In this document: piece after piece, positions 28,873-38,152 of the stretch | How the letters are laid out: the number at the start of each line of letters is the position of its first letter | Position numbering within the stretch: the first letter of the stretch is position 1 | DNA from: Roseovarius indicus | GTDB taxonomy: Bacteria; Pseudomonadota; Alphaproteobacteria; Rhodobacterales; Rhodobacteraceae | Length of the DNA: 64,000 nt | Direction: 5' to 3' | Assembly: GCF_008728195.1 (NCBI RefSeq) | Contig: NZ_CP031598.1 | Location: 682,001 to 746,000 of the forward strand | Notes under the pieces: model-generated | Seen by the model: the letters and a program-made list of their open reading frames with translations, nothing else | What the model was told of the DNA's origin: nothing | Databases searched by the model: none | Translations under genes and position numbers: made by a program

Positions 28873-29328
28873 ATGAAAACCTTCATTTCGGCCGCGGTAT
28901 GTGCTCCGTTGCTATGCACGCTCGGCAGGGCAGACCCTGACCTTCGGGTTGAGGTGCCGACTTGCGCAGGCCGGTTGTCCGCACAACTGGAGTTTCAGTG
29001 GCTCACGCGCGATCCTGCTGCCGCACGGACCGAGGCCGCGCGCGATGCAATGCTGGCTCTGCTCGGCGCGGTGGTGGAGGGGCGTGGCGACGAGACCGCC
29101 ATGGCGCTCCGCATAGAGGCCAAGCTGGCGCATGCTACCCTTCTTCACCGGGCGACATTTGCTTCGGTTGGGATGGACGCGGTTCGGGCTGAACGTCTGG
29201 CGCACCGCAATGTGGCTACCTGTACAAAGCTTGTCGCAGGATACCTCGATGTACAGTTGGATGATGGCAATCCGAACGTCGATCCGACCTTGGGTAAGCC
29301 TGAATCTGCCATAGCCTTGCTTGAATAA
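28873..29328 (+). CDS. Small exported protein of unknown function
   Basis: About 151 residues with a probable secretion signal (MKTFISAAVCAPLLCTLGRA) followed by a mature domain of about 130 residues. Two Cys (EVPTCAGRL and VATCTKLV) could form a disulfide in the periplasm. The rest is helical and Ala-rich with no recognised domain. It lies upstream of the urea transporter operon on the same strand, about 270 bases away, so it is probably separately transcribed. An alternative ATG three codons earlier (28864) exists, and neither start has a strong Shine-Dalgarno. Confidence 0.65.
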   Translation: MKTFISAAVCAPLLCTLGRADPDLRVEVPTCAGRLSAQLEFQWLTRDPAAARTEAARDAMLALLGAVVEGRGDETAMALRIEAKLAHATLLHRATFASVGMDAVRAERLAHRNVATCTKLVAGYLDVQLDDGNPNVDPTLGKPESAIALLE

Positions 29329-29509
29329 GGGGCAACGGCGGGTAAAGAGACGCTTTTTCGGGCAATTTTTGCCAATCTTCTCGGACACCGCCCGAAAATC
29401 GATCTCGCAAACGTAGAAAGTCGTCAATCTCGGGAGCGCGACGGCATGACCCGTGCCGCGCATGGGACGTGCGATGGTGCTGGCGCTCACTCCAATTCAC
29501 CACCGCACT

Positions 29510-29527
29510 ACGCAACAACAATTGCGT
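29510..29527. promoter_or_regulatory. Palindrome ACGCAA-N6-TTGCGT upstream of urtA
   Basis: Perfect 6-base inverted arms about 70-90 bases upstream of the urtA start, in the non-coding leader between the small exported protein gene and urtA. It is placed as an operator for the urea operon would be. It does not match the NtrC consensus I know, so the factor is unknown. Confidence 0.4.
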
Positions 29528-29597
29528 GGGGGACAATTTGGGTGCCGGGTCTGCTTCTGGCAAGGTTCACCGCGCGACATTCACGAAGGAAATGGAA

Positions 29598-30881
29598 ATG
29601 TCGACAAAGCTTTTGTCCGCGACTGCCGCTGCTGCGCTGTTCGCCGCAACTCTGCCCGCGGCGGCGGAGGTGGAATGCCCGATCAAGGTCGGAGTGCTGC
29701 ATTCCCTCTCAGGCACGATGGCAATTTCGGAGACCACTCTGAAAGATACGATGGAAATGCTGATTGAACAGCAGAACGAGAAGGGCGGCGTGCTTGGCTG
29801 CGATCTCGAAGCCGTCGTCGTCGACCCGGCGTCCGACTGGCCGCTCTTCGCCGAGAAGGCGCGCGAACTGCTGACCGTGCACGAGGTCGATGTGATCTTC
29901 GGCAACTGGACCAGCGTCAGCCGCAAGTCGGTTCTGCCGGTTATTGAGGAACTGAACGGCCTGCTGTTCTATCCGGTTCAGTACGAAGGCGAGGAAAGCT
30001 CGAAAAACGTCTTCTACACCGGTGCCGCGCCGAACCAGCAGGCCATTCCGGCAACCGACTATTTCCTCGAGGAGCTGGGCGTCGAGAAATTCGCGCTTCT
30101 GGGCACCGACTACGTCTACCCGCGTACGACCAACAATATCCTTGAAAGCTATCTGCAGTCGAAAGGCATCGCCGAGGAAGATATCTTCGTCAACTACACG
30201 CCCTTCGGCCACTCGGACTGGTCCAAGATCGTGGCCGACGTCGTGGCGCTGGGCGCCGACGGCAAGAAGGTTGGCGTGATTTCCACGATCAACGGCGACG
30301 CCAACGTGGGCTTCTACAAGGAACTCGCAGCCGCCGGCGTTTCGGCCGATGACATTCCTGTCGTCGCCTTCTCGGTTGGCGAGGAGGAACTGTCCGGTCT
30401 CGACACCACGAACCTCGTCGGTCACCTCGCGGCATGGAACTACTTCCAGTCCGCCGATACCGAGGCGAACGAGGAATGGGTCGCATCGTGGAAAGCCCGC
30501 ATGGGTGAAGACCGCGTCACCAACGACCCGATGGAGGCCCACTATATCGGCTTCAACATGTGGGTGAACGCGGTGACCGAGGCGGAAAGCACCGATGTCG
30601 ATGCCGTGCGCGCCGCAATGTATGGGCAGGAATTCCCGAACCTGACCGGCGGAACTGCCGTCATGCTGCCGAACCACCACCTGGCCAAACCGGTTCTGAT
30701 CGGGGAAATCCAGGAAGATGGCCAGTTCGACATCATCAGCCAGACCGAGGAAGTGCCGGGCGACGCCTGGACAGACTTCCTGCCGGAGTCGGCTGTTCTG
30801 GTCTCGGACTGGAAGGATCTCGAATGCGGGATGTACAACACCTCGACCGAGACCTGCGTGCAGATCAAGTCGAACTACTGA
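29598..30881 (+). CDS. urtA: Urea ABC transporter substrate-binding protein UrtA
   Basis: Periplasmic binding protein of the UrtA/FmdD type that delivers urea or short amides to UrtBC. It has 427 residues with a secretion signal at 1-25 (LLSATAAAALFAATLPAAA) and the family's opening CPIKVGVLHSLSGTMAISE. DYVYPRTTNNILESYL and PLGHSDW-like FGHSDWSKIVADV are also diagnostic. The ATG at 29598 has AAGGA 7 bases upstream; the ATG at 29592 lies too close to that site. First gene of urtABCDE, separated from urtB by a strong hairpin that would raise its expression over the membrane components. Confidence 0.95.
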   Translation: MSTKLLSATAAAALFAATLPAAAEVECPIKVGVLHSLSGTMAISETTLKDTMEMLIEQQNEKGGVLGCDLEAVVVDPASDWPLFAEKARELLTVHEVDVIFGNWTSVSRKSVLPVIEELNGLLFYPVQYEGEESSKNVFYTGAAPNQQAIPATDYFLEELGVEKFALLGTDYVYPRTTNNILESYLQSKGIAEEDIFVNYTPFGHSDWSKIVADVVALGADGKKVGVISTINGDANVGFYKELAAAGVSADDIPVVAFSVGEEELSGLDTTNLVGHLAAWNYFQSADTEANEEWVASWKARMGEDRVTNDPMEAHYIGFNMWVNAVTEAESTDVDAVRAAMYGQEFPNLTGGTAVMLPNHHLAKPVLIGEIQEDGQFDIISQTEEVPGDAWTDFLPESAVLVSDWKDLECGMYNTSTETCVQIKSNY

Positions 30882-30908
30882 TCGCGTCCTGATCGACACC
30901 TGACATTC

Positions 30909-30934
30909 CCGGGGGGCGAGTTGTCGCCCCCCGG
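30909..30934 (+). terminator. Intercistronic hairpin urtA-urtB
   Basis: A perfect 10-bp GC stem, CCGGGGGGCG (30909-30918) with CGCCCCCCGG (30925-30934), around a 6-base loop. There is no T-run, and the urtB start follows within 20 bases. It is therefore probably an attenuator or RNA-stability element for urtA rather than a full terminator. Confidence 0.8.
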
Positions 30935-30953
30935 CCACCCAAGGGGTTACCGG

Positions 30954-32912
30954 ATGCTCAACTGGCTTCGACTCTCGCTGATGCTGATTTGCCTTGCCAT
31001 GCCCGCCGGCGCACAGGACGCCGAGGCGCCGATTCAGCAAGTGCTGCAGGAACATGCCGACATCATCGCGAAAAGCTCGCGCCGCACGATCGGGCCGGCC
31101 ATCGATGCGCTTGCCAACAGCGGCCTGTCCGAGGCCCGGCTGGTTCTGGCGAAATGGCAGAACAAGGAGATGTGGCAGAACGAGGAAACCGGCCTTTTTG
31201 TCTTTGCGGAAGAAATCGACCGCGACACGCTGCGCGTTTTTGATTTCGCAGACGGCGCGGAGATCGGCGAAGTTCCCGATGACGACTACGACCAGCTGAA
31301 ACCCAACTCCGGTATCCGTGGCATGATCGGTGCGGCGCTGGTTCAGTTCCAGCTGACGGATCCGGATGCCGACATGCGCCGGCAGGCTCTCGACGCGATC
31401 GAGCGTGATGCGGAAGCCAGTCACCTTGCCGCGCTGCGAAAGGCGCTCGACGCGGAAGATAACGCTACGATTGCTGCCCGCATGGACCGGTTGGAGCGGC
31501 TGCTGGCAATTCGTTTCGAGGAAGACGAGGCCACGCGGATTGCGGCTATCGAAAGCTTCAACGGGGATCTCGGCGTCGACGTGCGCGCGACCTTGAACCC
31601 GCTTTTGGTAACGCGGCTGGAAACAGCGGCCGACCTGCCCGATAGCCCTGATGTCGCCCGCGAACTCAAGCCTGGCAGCGAGGCGCTTTCTCTCGAGGCT
31701 GCTTATGACCTGTTGGTTTCGGAAGGCATAGCCAAGCCCCGCATCAGTCGTGCCGACAAGCGCGCAGCCCTTGTCGCCAACATCGAGGACGGGTCTGTCG
31801 CAGGTGTTCAGGTGGCCACGTTGGACAGTGAATCCGCCCGTGACATGGCGTATGCAGCACTCGCGGAAACGGGCGTGGTCGAACCGGTCGCCGCCGAGTC
31901 GGAAATCGACGCGGCGCTTTCCTCACAGGTCTTTTTCGAACGCTACGTAGGTGCGCCGCCGGAGATTGCGCTTGCCGCCGCGTCGGTTCTCCAGAGCATC
32001 GAGAACAAGGTCGCCTTGAACCAGGCCTTCGATCTCGGTCTCGACGCACTGTCGCTTGCCTCGATCTACTTCCTTGCCGCGATCGGTCTTGCCATCACGT
32101 TCGGCGTAATGGGCGTGATCAACATGGCACATGGCGAATTCATCATGATGGGCGCCTACACGGGCTACGTCGTCCAACAGATTGTACCTGACTATACCGT
32201 GTCGATCATACTCGCGTTGCCACTGGCCTTTGCCATCACCTTCGGCGCGGGTGTGGCAATGGAGCGCCTAGTCATCCGTTGGCTGTATCACCGCCCGCTT
32301 GAAACGCTGCTGGCCACGTTTGGCATATCCATCGCGCTGCAGCAGATTGCAAAGAACATCTTCGGCACCCAGGCCCGTCCGTTGACATCGCCCGACTGGC
32401 TCGACGGGTCGCTTGTATTCAACGACATCGTCGCCATCAGCTATATCCGCATCGCGATCTTCGTACTCGCGCTTCTTTTCCTGGCCATGTTCCTCTTGGT
32501 GATGAACCGCACCCGTCTTGGGCTTGAGGTTCGGGCGGTCACGCAAAACCCGCGCATGGCGGCCTCGATGGGGATCAACCCTGACCGGATCAACATGCTG
32601 ACCTTCGGCTTCGGGTCGGGCATCGCCGGCATCGCGGGGGTGGCCATTGGGCTCTATGCCAAGGTGACATCGGAAATGGGCGCCGACTACATCGTTCAAT
32701 CCTTCATGACCGTCGTCGTGGGCGGGGTCGGGAATATCTGGGGTACGCTTCTCGGCGCGACGCTGGTTGGTTCGGTACAAAAAGGCATCGAGTGGTTAAA
32801 CCCGTCGAACACGCTGGCGGCGCAGACCTACATGATCCTCTTCATCATCCTCTTCATCCAATTCCGGCCACGAGGCATCATCGCCCTCAAGGGTCGCGCG
32901 GCGGAGGCGTGA
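30954..32912 (+). CDS. urtB: Urea ABC transporter permease UrtB
   Basis: LivH-type inner-membrane permease for urea with the long extracytoplasmic N-terminal region typical of UrtB. It has 652 residues: signal sequence at 1-20 (MLNWLRLSLMLICLAMPAGA), a soluble helical region of about 320 residues (several ALDAIERDAEASHLAALRKA-like helices), then about 9 membrane segments from about 365 (SIYFLAAIGLAITFGVMGVI, NMAHGEFIMMGAYTGYVVQ). The ATG at 30954 is preceded by AAGGGG 7 bases upstream. The stop is 1 base before the urtC start. Confidence 0.94.
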   Translation: MLNWLRLSLMLICLAMPAGAQDAEAPIQQVLQEHADIIAKSSRRTIGPAIDALANSGLSEARLVLAKWQNKEMWQNEETGLFVFAEEIDRDTLRVFDFADGAEIGEVPDDDYDQLKPNSGIRGMIGAALVQFQLTDPDADMRRQALDAIERDAEASHLAALRKALDAEDNATIAARMDRLERLLAIRFEEDEATRIAAIESFNGDLGVDVRATLNPLLVTRLETAADLPDSPDVARELKPGSEALSLEAAYDLLVSEGIAKPRISRADKRAALVANIEDGSVAGVQVATLDSESARDMAYAALAETGVVEPVAAESEIDAALSSQVFFERYVGAPPEIALAAASVLQSIENKVALNQAFDLGLDALSLASIYFLAAIGLAITFGVMGVINMAHGEFIMMGAYTGYVVQQIVPDYTVSIILALPLAFAITFGAGVAMERLVIRWLYHRPLETLLATFGISIALQQIAKNIFGTQARPLTSPDWLDGSLVFNDIVAISYIRIAIFVLALLFLAMFLLVMNRTRLGLEVRAVTQNPRMAASMGINPDRINMLTFGFGSGIAGIAGVAIGLYAKVTSEMGADYIVQSFMTVVVGGVGNIWGTLLGATLVGSVQKGIEWLNPSNTLAAQTYMILFIILFIQFRPRGIIALKGRAAEA

Positions 32913-32913
32913 G

Positions 32914-34176
32914 ATGAGTGAATCCAGCCTGTCCGCCGGCCGTATCCGCACGCCCCTCGCGCTGAGGTTCCCCTCTGTGCTGGTTTTTCTCGCGGTGCTG
33001 GGCCTGTTCACCCTAGGCGTGACCGTACTATCCGAGGGCTTCGGCATAGGCGCGATCTCAACCAGCTTCGTCAAGACCCTTGGCAAGACACTCTGTCTCT
33101 GCCTCGTAGCGCTGGCGATGGACCTTGTCTGGGGCTATTGCGGGATCCTCTCGTTGGGGCACATGGCCTTCTTCGGGCTCGGCGGCTACGCCATCGGCAT
33201 GTGGCTGATGTACGAGCGCACGCGCCTGATCGTGGTCGACAGCCTTGCCGCGGCCGAACTGCCGCCGACGGCGCAGGAAATCTCCGACGGCATCGCCACC
33301 CAGATTTTCGGCGTGGTCGGCGCCTCGGAATTCCCGCCGGTCTGGAGCTTTGCCCATTCCCTGCCAATGCAACTTGCCTTTGTCGTTCTCGTCCCTGGGC
33401 TTCTGGCGCTGGTCTTCGGCTGGCTTGCCTTCCGCAGCCGGGTGACCGGCGTCTACCTTTCGATCCTGACGCAGGCGATGACGCTGGCCTTGTCGCTCTA
33501 CCTCTTCCAGAACGACAGCGGGCTGCGTGGAAACAACGGCCTTTCGGGACTTCAGAACCTGCCCGGGCTTGATGCGGTGCCGCAGGCGACCGTGTCGGTC
33601 TGGTTCTTCTGGGGGTCGGCCTTTGCCCTTGGCGCGGGGTATGTGCTTTGCGCGTGGATCGTCTCGGGCAAGTTCGGTTCGGTCATCCGCGCGATCCGGG
33701 ATGACGAGGCGCGTGTGCGCTTCCTCGGTTACCCGGTGGAGACGTTCAAGCTTTTCATCTTTACGCTCACGGCCATCATCGCCGGCATTACGGGCGCGCT
33801 TTACTATCCGCAGGCCGGGATCATCAATCCGACCGAAATCGCGCCCATAGCATCGATCTATCTGGCCGTCTGGGTTGCGATCGGCGGGCGCGGTCGTCTT
33901 TACGGAGCGGTCATCGGCGCGGCCTTCGTGTCTCTTCTGTCGACATGGTTCACGGGCGGGCAGGCGCCCGACGTCAACCTTGGCTTCTACCGTATCCAGT
34001 GGGTCGATTGGTGGACGGTTCTTCTGGGCCTGTCATTCGTCTTGGTCACACTTTTTGCGCCGAAGGGAATTGGCGGGCTGGTCGATATCATCGTCGACCG
34101 CACAACACCGAACCGCCACGGTGCCGACCTTGGCCCCGATCCCGGGGCATTGCGGGAAAAGGAGGCTGAGAAATGA
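32914..34176 (+). CDS. urtC: Urea ABC transporter permease UrtC
   Basis: LivM-type second permease subunit, 420 residues, about 9-10 membrane segments. Family landmarks: DLVWGYCGILSLGHMAFFGL near 75-95, FQNDSGLRGNNGLSGL near 190-205, and FGSVIRAIRDDEARVRFLGY near 250-270. The start is 1 base after the urtB stop; the gene overlaps the urtD start by 4 bases (ATGA), so the subunits are translationally coupled. Confidence 0.95.
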   Translation: MSESSLSAGRIRTPLALRFPSVLVFLAVLGLFTLGVTVLSEGFGIGAISTSFVKTLGKTLCLCLVALAMDLVWGYCGILSLGHMAFFGLGGYAIGMWLMYERTRLIVVDSLAAAELPPTAQEISDGIATQIFGVVGASEFPPVWSFAHSLPMQLAFVVLVPGLLALVFGWLAFRSRVTGVYLSILTQAMTLALSLYLFQNDSGLRGNNGLSGLQNLPGLDAVPQATVSVWFFWGSAFALGAGYVLCAWIVSGKFGSVIRAIRDDEARVRFLGYPVETFKLFIFTLTAIIAGITGALYYPQAGIINPTEIAPIASIYLAVWVAIGGRGRLYGAVIGAAFVSLLSTWFTGGQAPDVNLGFYRIQWVDWWTVLLGLSFVLVTLFAPKGIGGLVDIIVDRTTPNRHGADLGPDPGALREKEAEK

Positions 34177-34913
34177 GCACTCTCCTCGAGGTCTCAGGCG
34201 TCTCCGTTTCCTTTGACGGGTTCAAGGCCATCAACAATCTTTCCTTCCAGATTGCAGAACGGGAATTGCGCGCGGTGATTGGCCCCAACGGTGCGGGAAA
34301 GACCACCTTCATGGATATCATCACCGGCAAGACCAGACCCGACGAAGGGCGTGTCACCTATGGCGACAAGGGCGCCTCGCTCCTGTCGATGAGCGAAAGC
34401 CGCATCGCCCAGGCCGGGGTCGGTCGCAAGTTTCAGCGACCGACGGTCTTCGAGGATCAGTCGGTCGCCGACAACCTGATGATGGCACTGAAGAAAGCAA
34501 GGGGGCCCTTCAGTGTTCTGGCCTTCCGTCCCGACGAAGAGGATCACGCCAAGATCGCCAAACTCGCCGAGGAAATCGGCCTTTCCGGGGCGCTTCACCG
34601 CAAATCGGGCGAATTGAGCCACGGCCAGAAGCAGTGGCTGGAAATCGGCATGCTGCTTGCGCAGGAACCACGCCTTCTGCTGGTGGACGAGCCCGCTGCC
34701 GGGATGACGCCCACCGAACGGGAACACACCACGGATATCTTGCGCGAGGCCGCAAGGACGCGGGCGGTGGTGGTTGTTGAACACGACATGGAATTTGTCC
34801 GCCGGCTGAATTGCAAGGTCACGGTTCTGCACGAGGGCTCGGTTCTTGCAGAAGGCTCCATCGACTATGTGACCAAGAACGAAAAGGTAATCGATGTCTA
34901 TCTCGGGCGATGA
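34173..34913 (+). CDS. urtD: Urea ABC transporter ATPase UrtD
   Basis: LivG-type ATP-hydrolysing subunit, 246 residues. Walker A GPNGAGKTT, signature LSHGQKQ (a common UrtD variant of LSGGQ), Walker B LLLVDEP and switch His in VVEHDMEF are present. It starts within the urtC stop and overlaps urtE by 20 bases. It works as a heterodimer with UrtE below UrtBC. Confidence 0.95.
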   Translation: MSTLLEVSGVSVSFDGFKAINNLSFQIAERELRAVIGPNGAGKTTFMDIITGKTRPDEGRVTYGDKGASLLSMSESRIAQAGVGRKFQRPTVFEDQSVADNLMMALKKARGPFSVLAFRPDEEDHAKIAKLAEEIGLSGALHRKSGELSHGQKQWLEIGMLLAQEPRLLLVDEPAAGMTPTEREHTTDILREAARTRAVVVVEHDMEFVRRLNCKVTVLHEGSVLAEGSIDYVTKNEKVIDVYLGR

Positions 34914-35610
34914 AATCCTGAAGACGCAAGGCCTGACGCTGCATTACGGCGGCAGCCAGATCCTCAACGGTATCGACATGGTCGCACGACGGGGTGAGGT
35001 GACCTGCGTGATGGGTACGAATGGCGTGGGCAAGACCAGCCTGCTCAAGGCGATCTCGGGTACGCATGGCTTTTCCGGTGGCAGCTACATGCTGGACGGT
35101 GAGCCGGTTCAGCGCTCGACGGCGCATGCGCTGGCCCGGAAAGGCGTTGGCTATGTCCCGCAGGGCCGGGATATCTTTCCTCTGCTGACAGTGCGCGAGA
35201 ATCTCGAAACCGGCTTCGCCTGCCTGCCGCGTTCGGAACACCATATTCCCGACGAGGTGTTCGAACTCTTCCCGATCCTCAAGGACTTCCTTGGCAGGCG
35301 GGGCGGAGACCTTTCGGGCGGACAACAACAGCAGTTGGCCATTGCCAGGGCCATGATTGCCAAGCCGAAACTCCTGTTACTGGACGAACCGACCGAAGGC
35401 ATCCAGCCGAACATCATCCAACAGATCGGCCGCGTCATTGCGCATTTGCGCGAGCAGGCGGAGATGGCCATCGTCCTTGTCGAACAGTATTTCAGCTTTG
35501 CCTACGACCTTGGTGATGCGTTCTATGTGCTCGAACGTGGCGCAGTTCGGTTGAGCGGGCGGAAAGATACGCTCGGTCGCGAAGACCTGTTGAAAAGCGT
35601 TTCGGTCTAG
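34894..35610 (+). CDS. urtE: Urea ABC transporter ATPase UrtE
   Basis: LivF-type second ATPase subunit, 238 residues. Walker A GTNGVGKTS, signature LSGGQQQ, Walker B LLLLDEP and a Gln in place of the switch His (LVEQYFSF), as usual in LivF/UrtE. Its start is inside the urtD coding end. Its stop overlaps the stop of the convergent glpR by 3 bases around a CTAG, so the two operons meet with no terminator space between them. No urease gene is in the window. Confidence 0.95.
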   Translation: MSISGDEILKTQGLTLHYGGSQILNGIDMVARRGEVTCVMGTNGVGKTSLLKAISGTHGFSGGSYMLDGEPVQRSTAHALARKGVGYVPQGRDIFPLLTVRENLETGFACLPRSEHHIPDEVFELFPILKDFLGRRGGDLSGGQQQQLAIARAMIAKPKLLLLDEPTEGIQPNIIQQIGRVIAHLREQAEMAIVLVEQYFSFAYDLGDAFYVLERGAVRLSGRKDTLGREDLLKSVSV

Positions 35611-36368
35611 GCGCAAACGACGACCTTGGTATCCCATTCCCGGCATTTCGCGACAAGCTTGGGGCTGATCGCGATGTCGGTGTAGAATGCGTCGATATCC
35701 CTCAGCGAAGCAATCAGTGCCGGCGCATGGCGTTGGAACTTGGAGTGATCCGCGACGAGGAATGTCTTGCGGGCCTGCCGGATGATCGTCTGGCTGACCT
35801 TCACCTCCTGGAAATCGAAATCGAGCAGGTCGCCGTCGCCATCGAGCGCGGAACACCCGATCACCGCGAAGTCGAACTTGAACTGCTCGATCGTCGCAGT
35901 GGTGAGGTTGCCAACGAGCCCGCCATCCGAGCGGCGCAGGACACCGCCGGCAACGATGATTTCGCAGTCGGAATTACCGGCAAGGATGTTCGCAACGTTC
36001 ATGTTGTTGGTGATGGCCATCAGGTTGTGATGGTGACGCAGCTCCCGTGCCACGGCCTCTGTCGATGTCCCGATATTGAGAAAGACCGAGGCATTGTCAG
36101 GTATCTCAGTCGCGCAAACCTGTGCGATGCGCTGTTTCGCGTCCTCGTTCAGGCCGCGCCTGTCCTCATACCCGATATTGGAAACGCCCGAAGGCAGGAC
36201 AGCGCCGCCATGTACCCGCTCCAGCTTGCCCGCATCGGCCAGCTCGGTCAGATCCCGCCGGATGGTCTGCACGGTCACGCCAAAGCGCTCGGCCAGATCC
36301 TCGACCACGACCTTCCCTTCGCGCCGTGCAATCTCGAGGATATCCGGATGCCGGAAAGTCTGAGACAT
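35607..36368 (-). CDS. glpR: DeoR/GlpR-family repressor of glycerol genes
   Basis: A 253-residue DeoR-family regulator with an N-terminal HTH (about 5-57: EDLAERFGVTVQTIRRDLTEL) and a C-terminal sugar-phosphate sensor domain (about 75-230: NIGTSTEAVARELRHH, DFDFQEVKVSQTIIRQARKTFLVADHSKF). Family members respond to glycerol-3-phosphate or similar. It is divergent from glpD, the first glycerol gene, with TTCG/CGAA half-sites between. The ATG at 36368 is supported by AGGAGG 8 bases upstream; an upstream frame to 36458 lacks this. Confidence 0.9.
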   Translation of the reverse strand: MSQTFRHPDILEIARREGKVVVEDLAERFGVTVQTIRRDLTELADAGKLERVHGGAVLPSGVSNIGYEDRRGLNEDAKQRIAQVCATEIPDNASVFLNIGTSTEAVARELRHHHNLMAITNNMNVANILAGNSDCEIIVAGGVLRRSDGGLVGNLTTATIEQFKFDFAVIGCSALDGDGDLLDFDFQEVKVSQTIIRQARKTFLVADHSKFQRHAPALIASLRDIDAFYTDIAISPKLVAKCREWDTKVVVCA

Positions 36369-36441
36369 GGGCCGATCCTCCTGTTTCGCGCCGCGCCTGA
36401 AATCTGGCATGCGCGTATCCCATTGGAAAGAATGCATAGCA

Positions 36442-36504
36442 TTCGACATTGCGAACATAAACGAAAATAAAAATTGACATATCGCGCATGCCTATGGTTC
36501 GTTT
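36442..36504. promoter_or_regulatory. Candidate GlpR operators and glpD -35 box
   Basis: TTCG (36442) and CGAA (36452) form TTCG-N6-CGAA. Another CGAA follows exactly 10 bases on (36462, in AAACGAA 36459-36465), and its inverse TTCGTTT lies at 36498-36504. A consensus -35 TTGACA sits at 36474-36479 between them, while no good -10 is seen. TTCG/CGAA half-sites resemble the known GlpR operator core. Confidence 0.55.
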
Positions 36505-36531
36505 CCCCCGACTTCTGGGAGGAGACAGAGA

Positions 36532-38136
36532 TTGGAATCAGCGCCGCATCATGCTGACGTGCGTGATCTTTTCGTCATCGGCGGGGGGATCAACGGATGC
36601 GGCATCGCGCGCGACGCGGCGGGTCGGGGGCTTTCGGTCACGCTGGCCGAGATGAACGATCTGGCCTCCGCAACCTCTTCCGCGTCCACCAAGCTCTTTC
36701 ATGGTGGCTTGCGCTATCTGGAGTTTTTCGAATTCCGCCTCGTCCGCGAAGCACTCGTCGAACGCGAGACGCTCCTGCGGGCCATGCCGCATATCAGTTG
36801 GCCGCTTCGCTTCGTGCTCCCATGGCACAAGGACATGCGGTTCGAAAGCGGCACGCCGACCTCGAAGGTCCTTGAAACGCTCATGCCGTGGATGAAGGGG
36901 CGTCGGCCCGCGTGGCTGATCCGACTTGGGCTTTTCCTGTACGACACCATGGGCGGCCGGAAAATCCTGCCCGGCACGACGCGGCTGAGCCTCGACGCCA
37001 CACCAGAAGGCGCGCCACTCAAGCAGAAGTTCAGGCGTGCTTACGAGTATTCGGATTGCTGGGTAGAGGATTCCCGCCTCGTCGTCCTCAACGCGCGCGA
37101 CGCAGCGCAGATGGGGGCAGAAATCCTGACGCGTACCAAGGTGGTCGAGGCGCGGCGCGAGGGTGAGTTCTGGGCTATCACGCTTGAGGACACCGTCAGC
37201 GGCCAGCAAACGACCAAGCATGCCCGTGCGCTCGTAAACGCCGGCGGGCCATGGGTGGGCAAAGTGATCCAGGAGGTCGCCTCGATCGACTGCACCGAAG
37301 GTGTTCGGCTGGTACGTGGCAGTCACATCGTGACCCGCAAGCTTTATGATCACGACAAGTGCTATTTCTTCCAGGGCAAGGATGGGCGGATCATCTTCGC
37401 CATTCCGTACGAGACGGATTTCACCCTCATCGGGACGACGGATGCCGACCATAGCGACCCGTCGGAGAAGCCGGTCTGCACGCCGGAAGAGCAGGCCTAT
37501 CTATGCGACTTCGCGTCGGAGTATTTCGAGCGGCCGGTGACGCGTGATGATATCGTCTGGACCTATTCCGGCGTGCGTCCACTGCATGACGACGGGGCAA
37601 AATCGGCCACCGCTGCCACGCGGGATTACGTTCTGAAAGTCGATGACCAGGGCGCGCCGCTGCTCAATGTCTTCGGTGGAAAGATCACGACCTATCGGCG
37701 GCTTGCCGAAAGCGCGATGGAGCAGCTATCACCCTTTTTCCCGGCTCTCATGGGGGCCTGGACGGCTGGCGCACCCTTGCCCGGTGGAGATTTCAAAGTG
37801 GGCGAGGTCGAGCAGATCGTGGCCGGCCTTCGTGCTTCTTACCCATTCCTGTCGGAATTCTGGGCAAGGCGGCTGGTGCGCGGATACGGCACCGAAGCCC
37901 GCGACATTCTCGGAGATGCCGCGACTGCCGATGACCTAGGGCGCGATTTCGGAGCCACGCTCACGGAACGCGAGGTGCGCTGGCTCATGGACAAGGAATA
38001 TGCGCGAGAGGCCGATGATGTCGTGTGGCGTCGATCCAAGCTTGGGCTTCGCATGACCGACGGGGAGGTGGCCGCCCTTGGTGAATGGATGAATGACGCC
38101 CGGCCCGCCAACAATGCTGCGGAAGCGGCGGAATGA
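36532..38136 (+). CDS. glpD: Aerobic glycerol-3-phosphate dehydrogenase
   Basis: FAD-dependent, membrane-associated enzyme oxidising sn-glycerol-3-phosphate to dihydroxyacetone phosphate, passing electrons to quinone. It has 534 residues. The FAD-binding loop is LFVIGGGINGCGIARDAAGRG (about 12-32), followed by SATSSASTKLFHGGLRYLE, the family signature. YSGVRPLHDD and GGKITTYRRLAE occur in the C-terminal half. The start is TTG at 36532 with GGGAGGAG 8-14 bases upstream; there is no ATG before the FAD loop. First gene of the glycerol operon. Confidence 0.95.
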   Translation: MESAPHHADVRDLFVIGGGINGCGIARDAAGRGLSVTLAEMNDLASATSSASTKLFHGGLRYLEFFEFRLVREALVERETLLRAMPHISWPLRFVLPWHKDMRFESGTPTSKVLETLMPWMKGRRPAWLIRLGLFLYDTMGGRKILPGTTRLSLDATPEGAPLKQKFRRAYEYSDCWVEDSRLVVLNARDAAQMGAEILTRTKVVEARREGEFWAITLEDTVSGQQTTKHARALVNAGGPWVGKVIQEVASIDCTEGVRLVRGSHIVTRKLYDHDKCYFFQGKDGRIIFAIPYETDFTLIGTTDADHSDPSEKPVCTPEEQAYLCDFASEYFERPVTRDDIVWTYSGVRPLHDDGAKSATAATRDYVLKVDDQGAPLLNVFGGKITTYRRLAESAMEQLSPFFPALMGAWTAGAPLPGGDFKVGEVEQIVAGLRASYPFLSEFWARRLVRGYGTEARDILGDAATADDLGRDFGATLTEREVRWLMDKEYAREADDVVWRRSKLGLRMTDGEVAALGEWMNDARPANNAAEAAE

Positions 38137-38152
38137 AACACAAGGACGCCTG

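Noticed and set aside
29469..29597. Upstream in-frame extension of urtA
   Set aside because: The signal peptide begins at 29598 with a properly spaced AAGGA; the extension would bury it and covers the palindrome in the leader.
30909..30934. urtA hairpin as an operon-ending terminator
   Set aside because: urtB starts 20 bases later with a good ribosome-binding site and no T-run follows, so full termination is unlikely.
29709..31424. 571-codon minus-strand frame opposite urtA/urtB
   Set aside because: Opposite well-supported urt genes and spanning the intercistronic hairpin; no Shine-Dalgarno.
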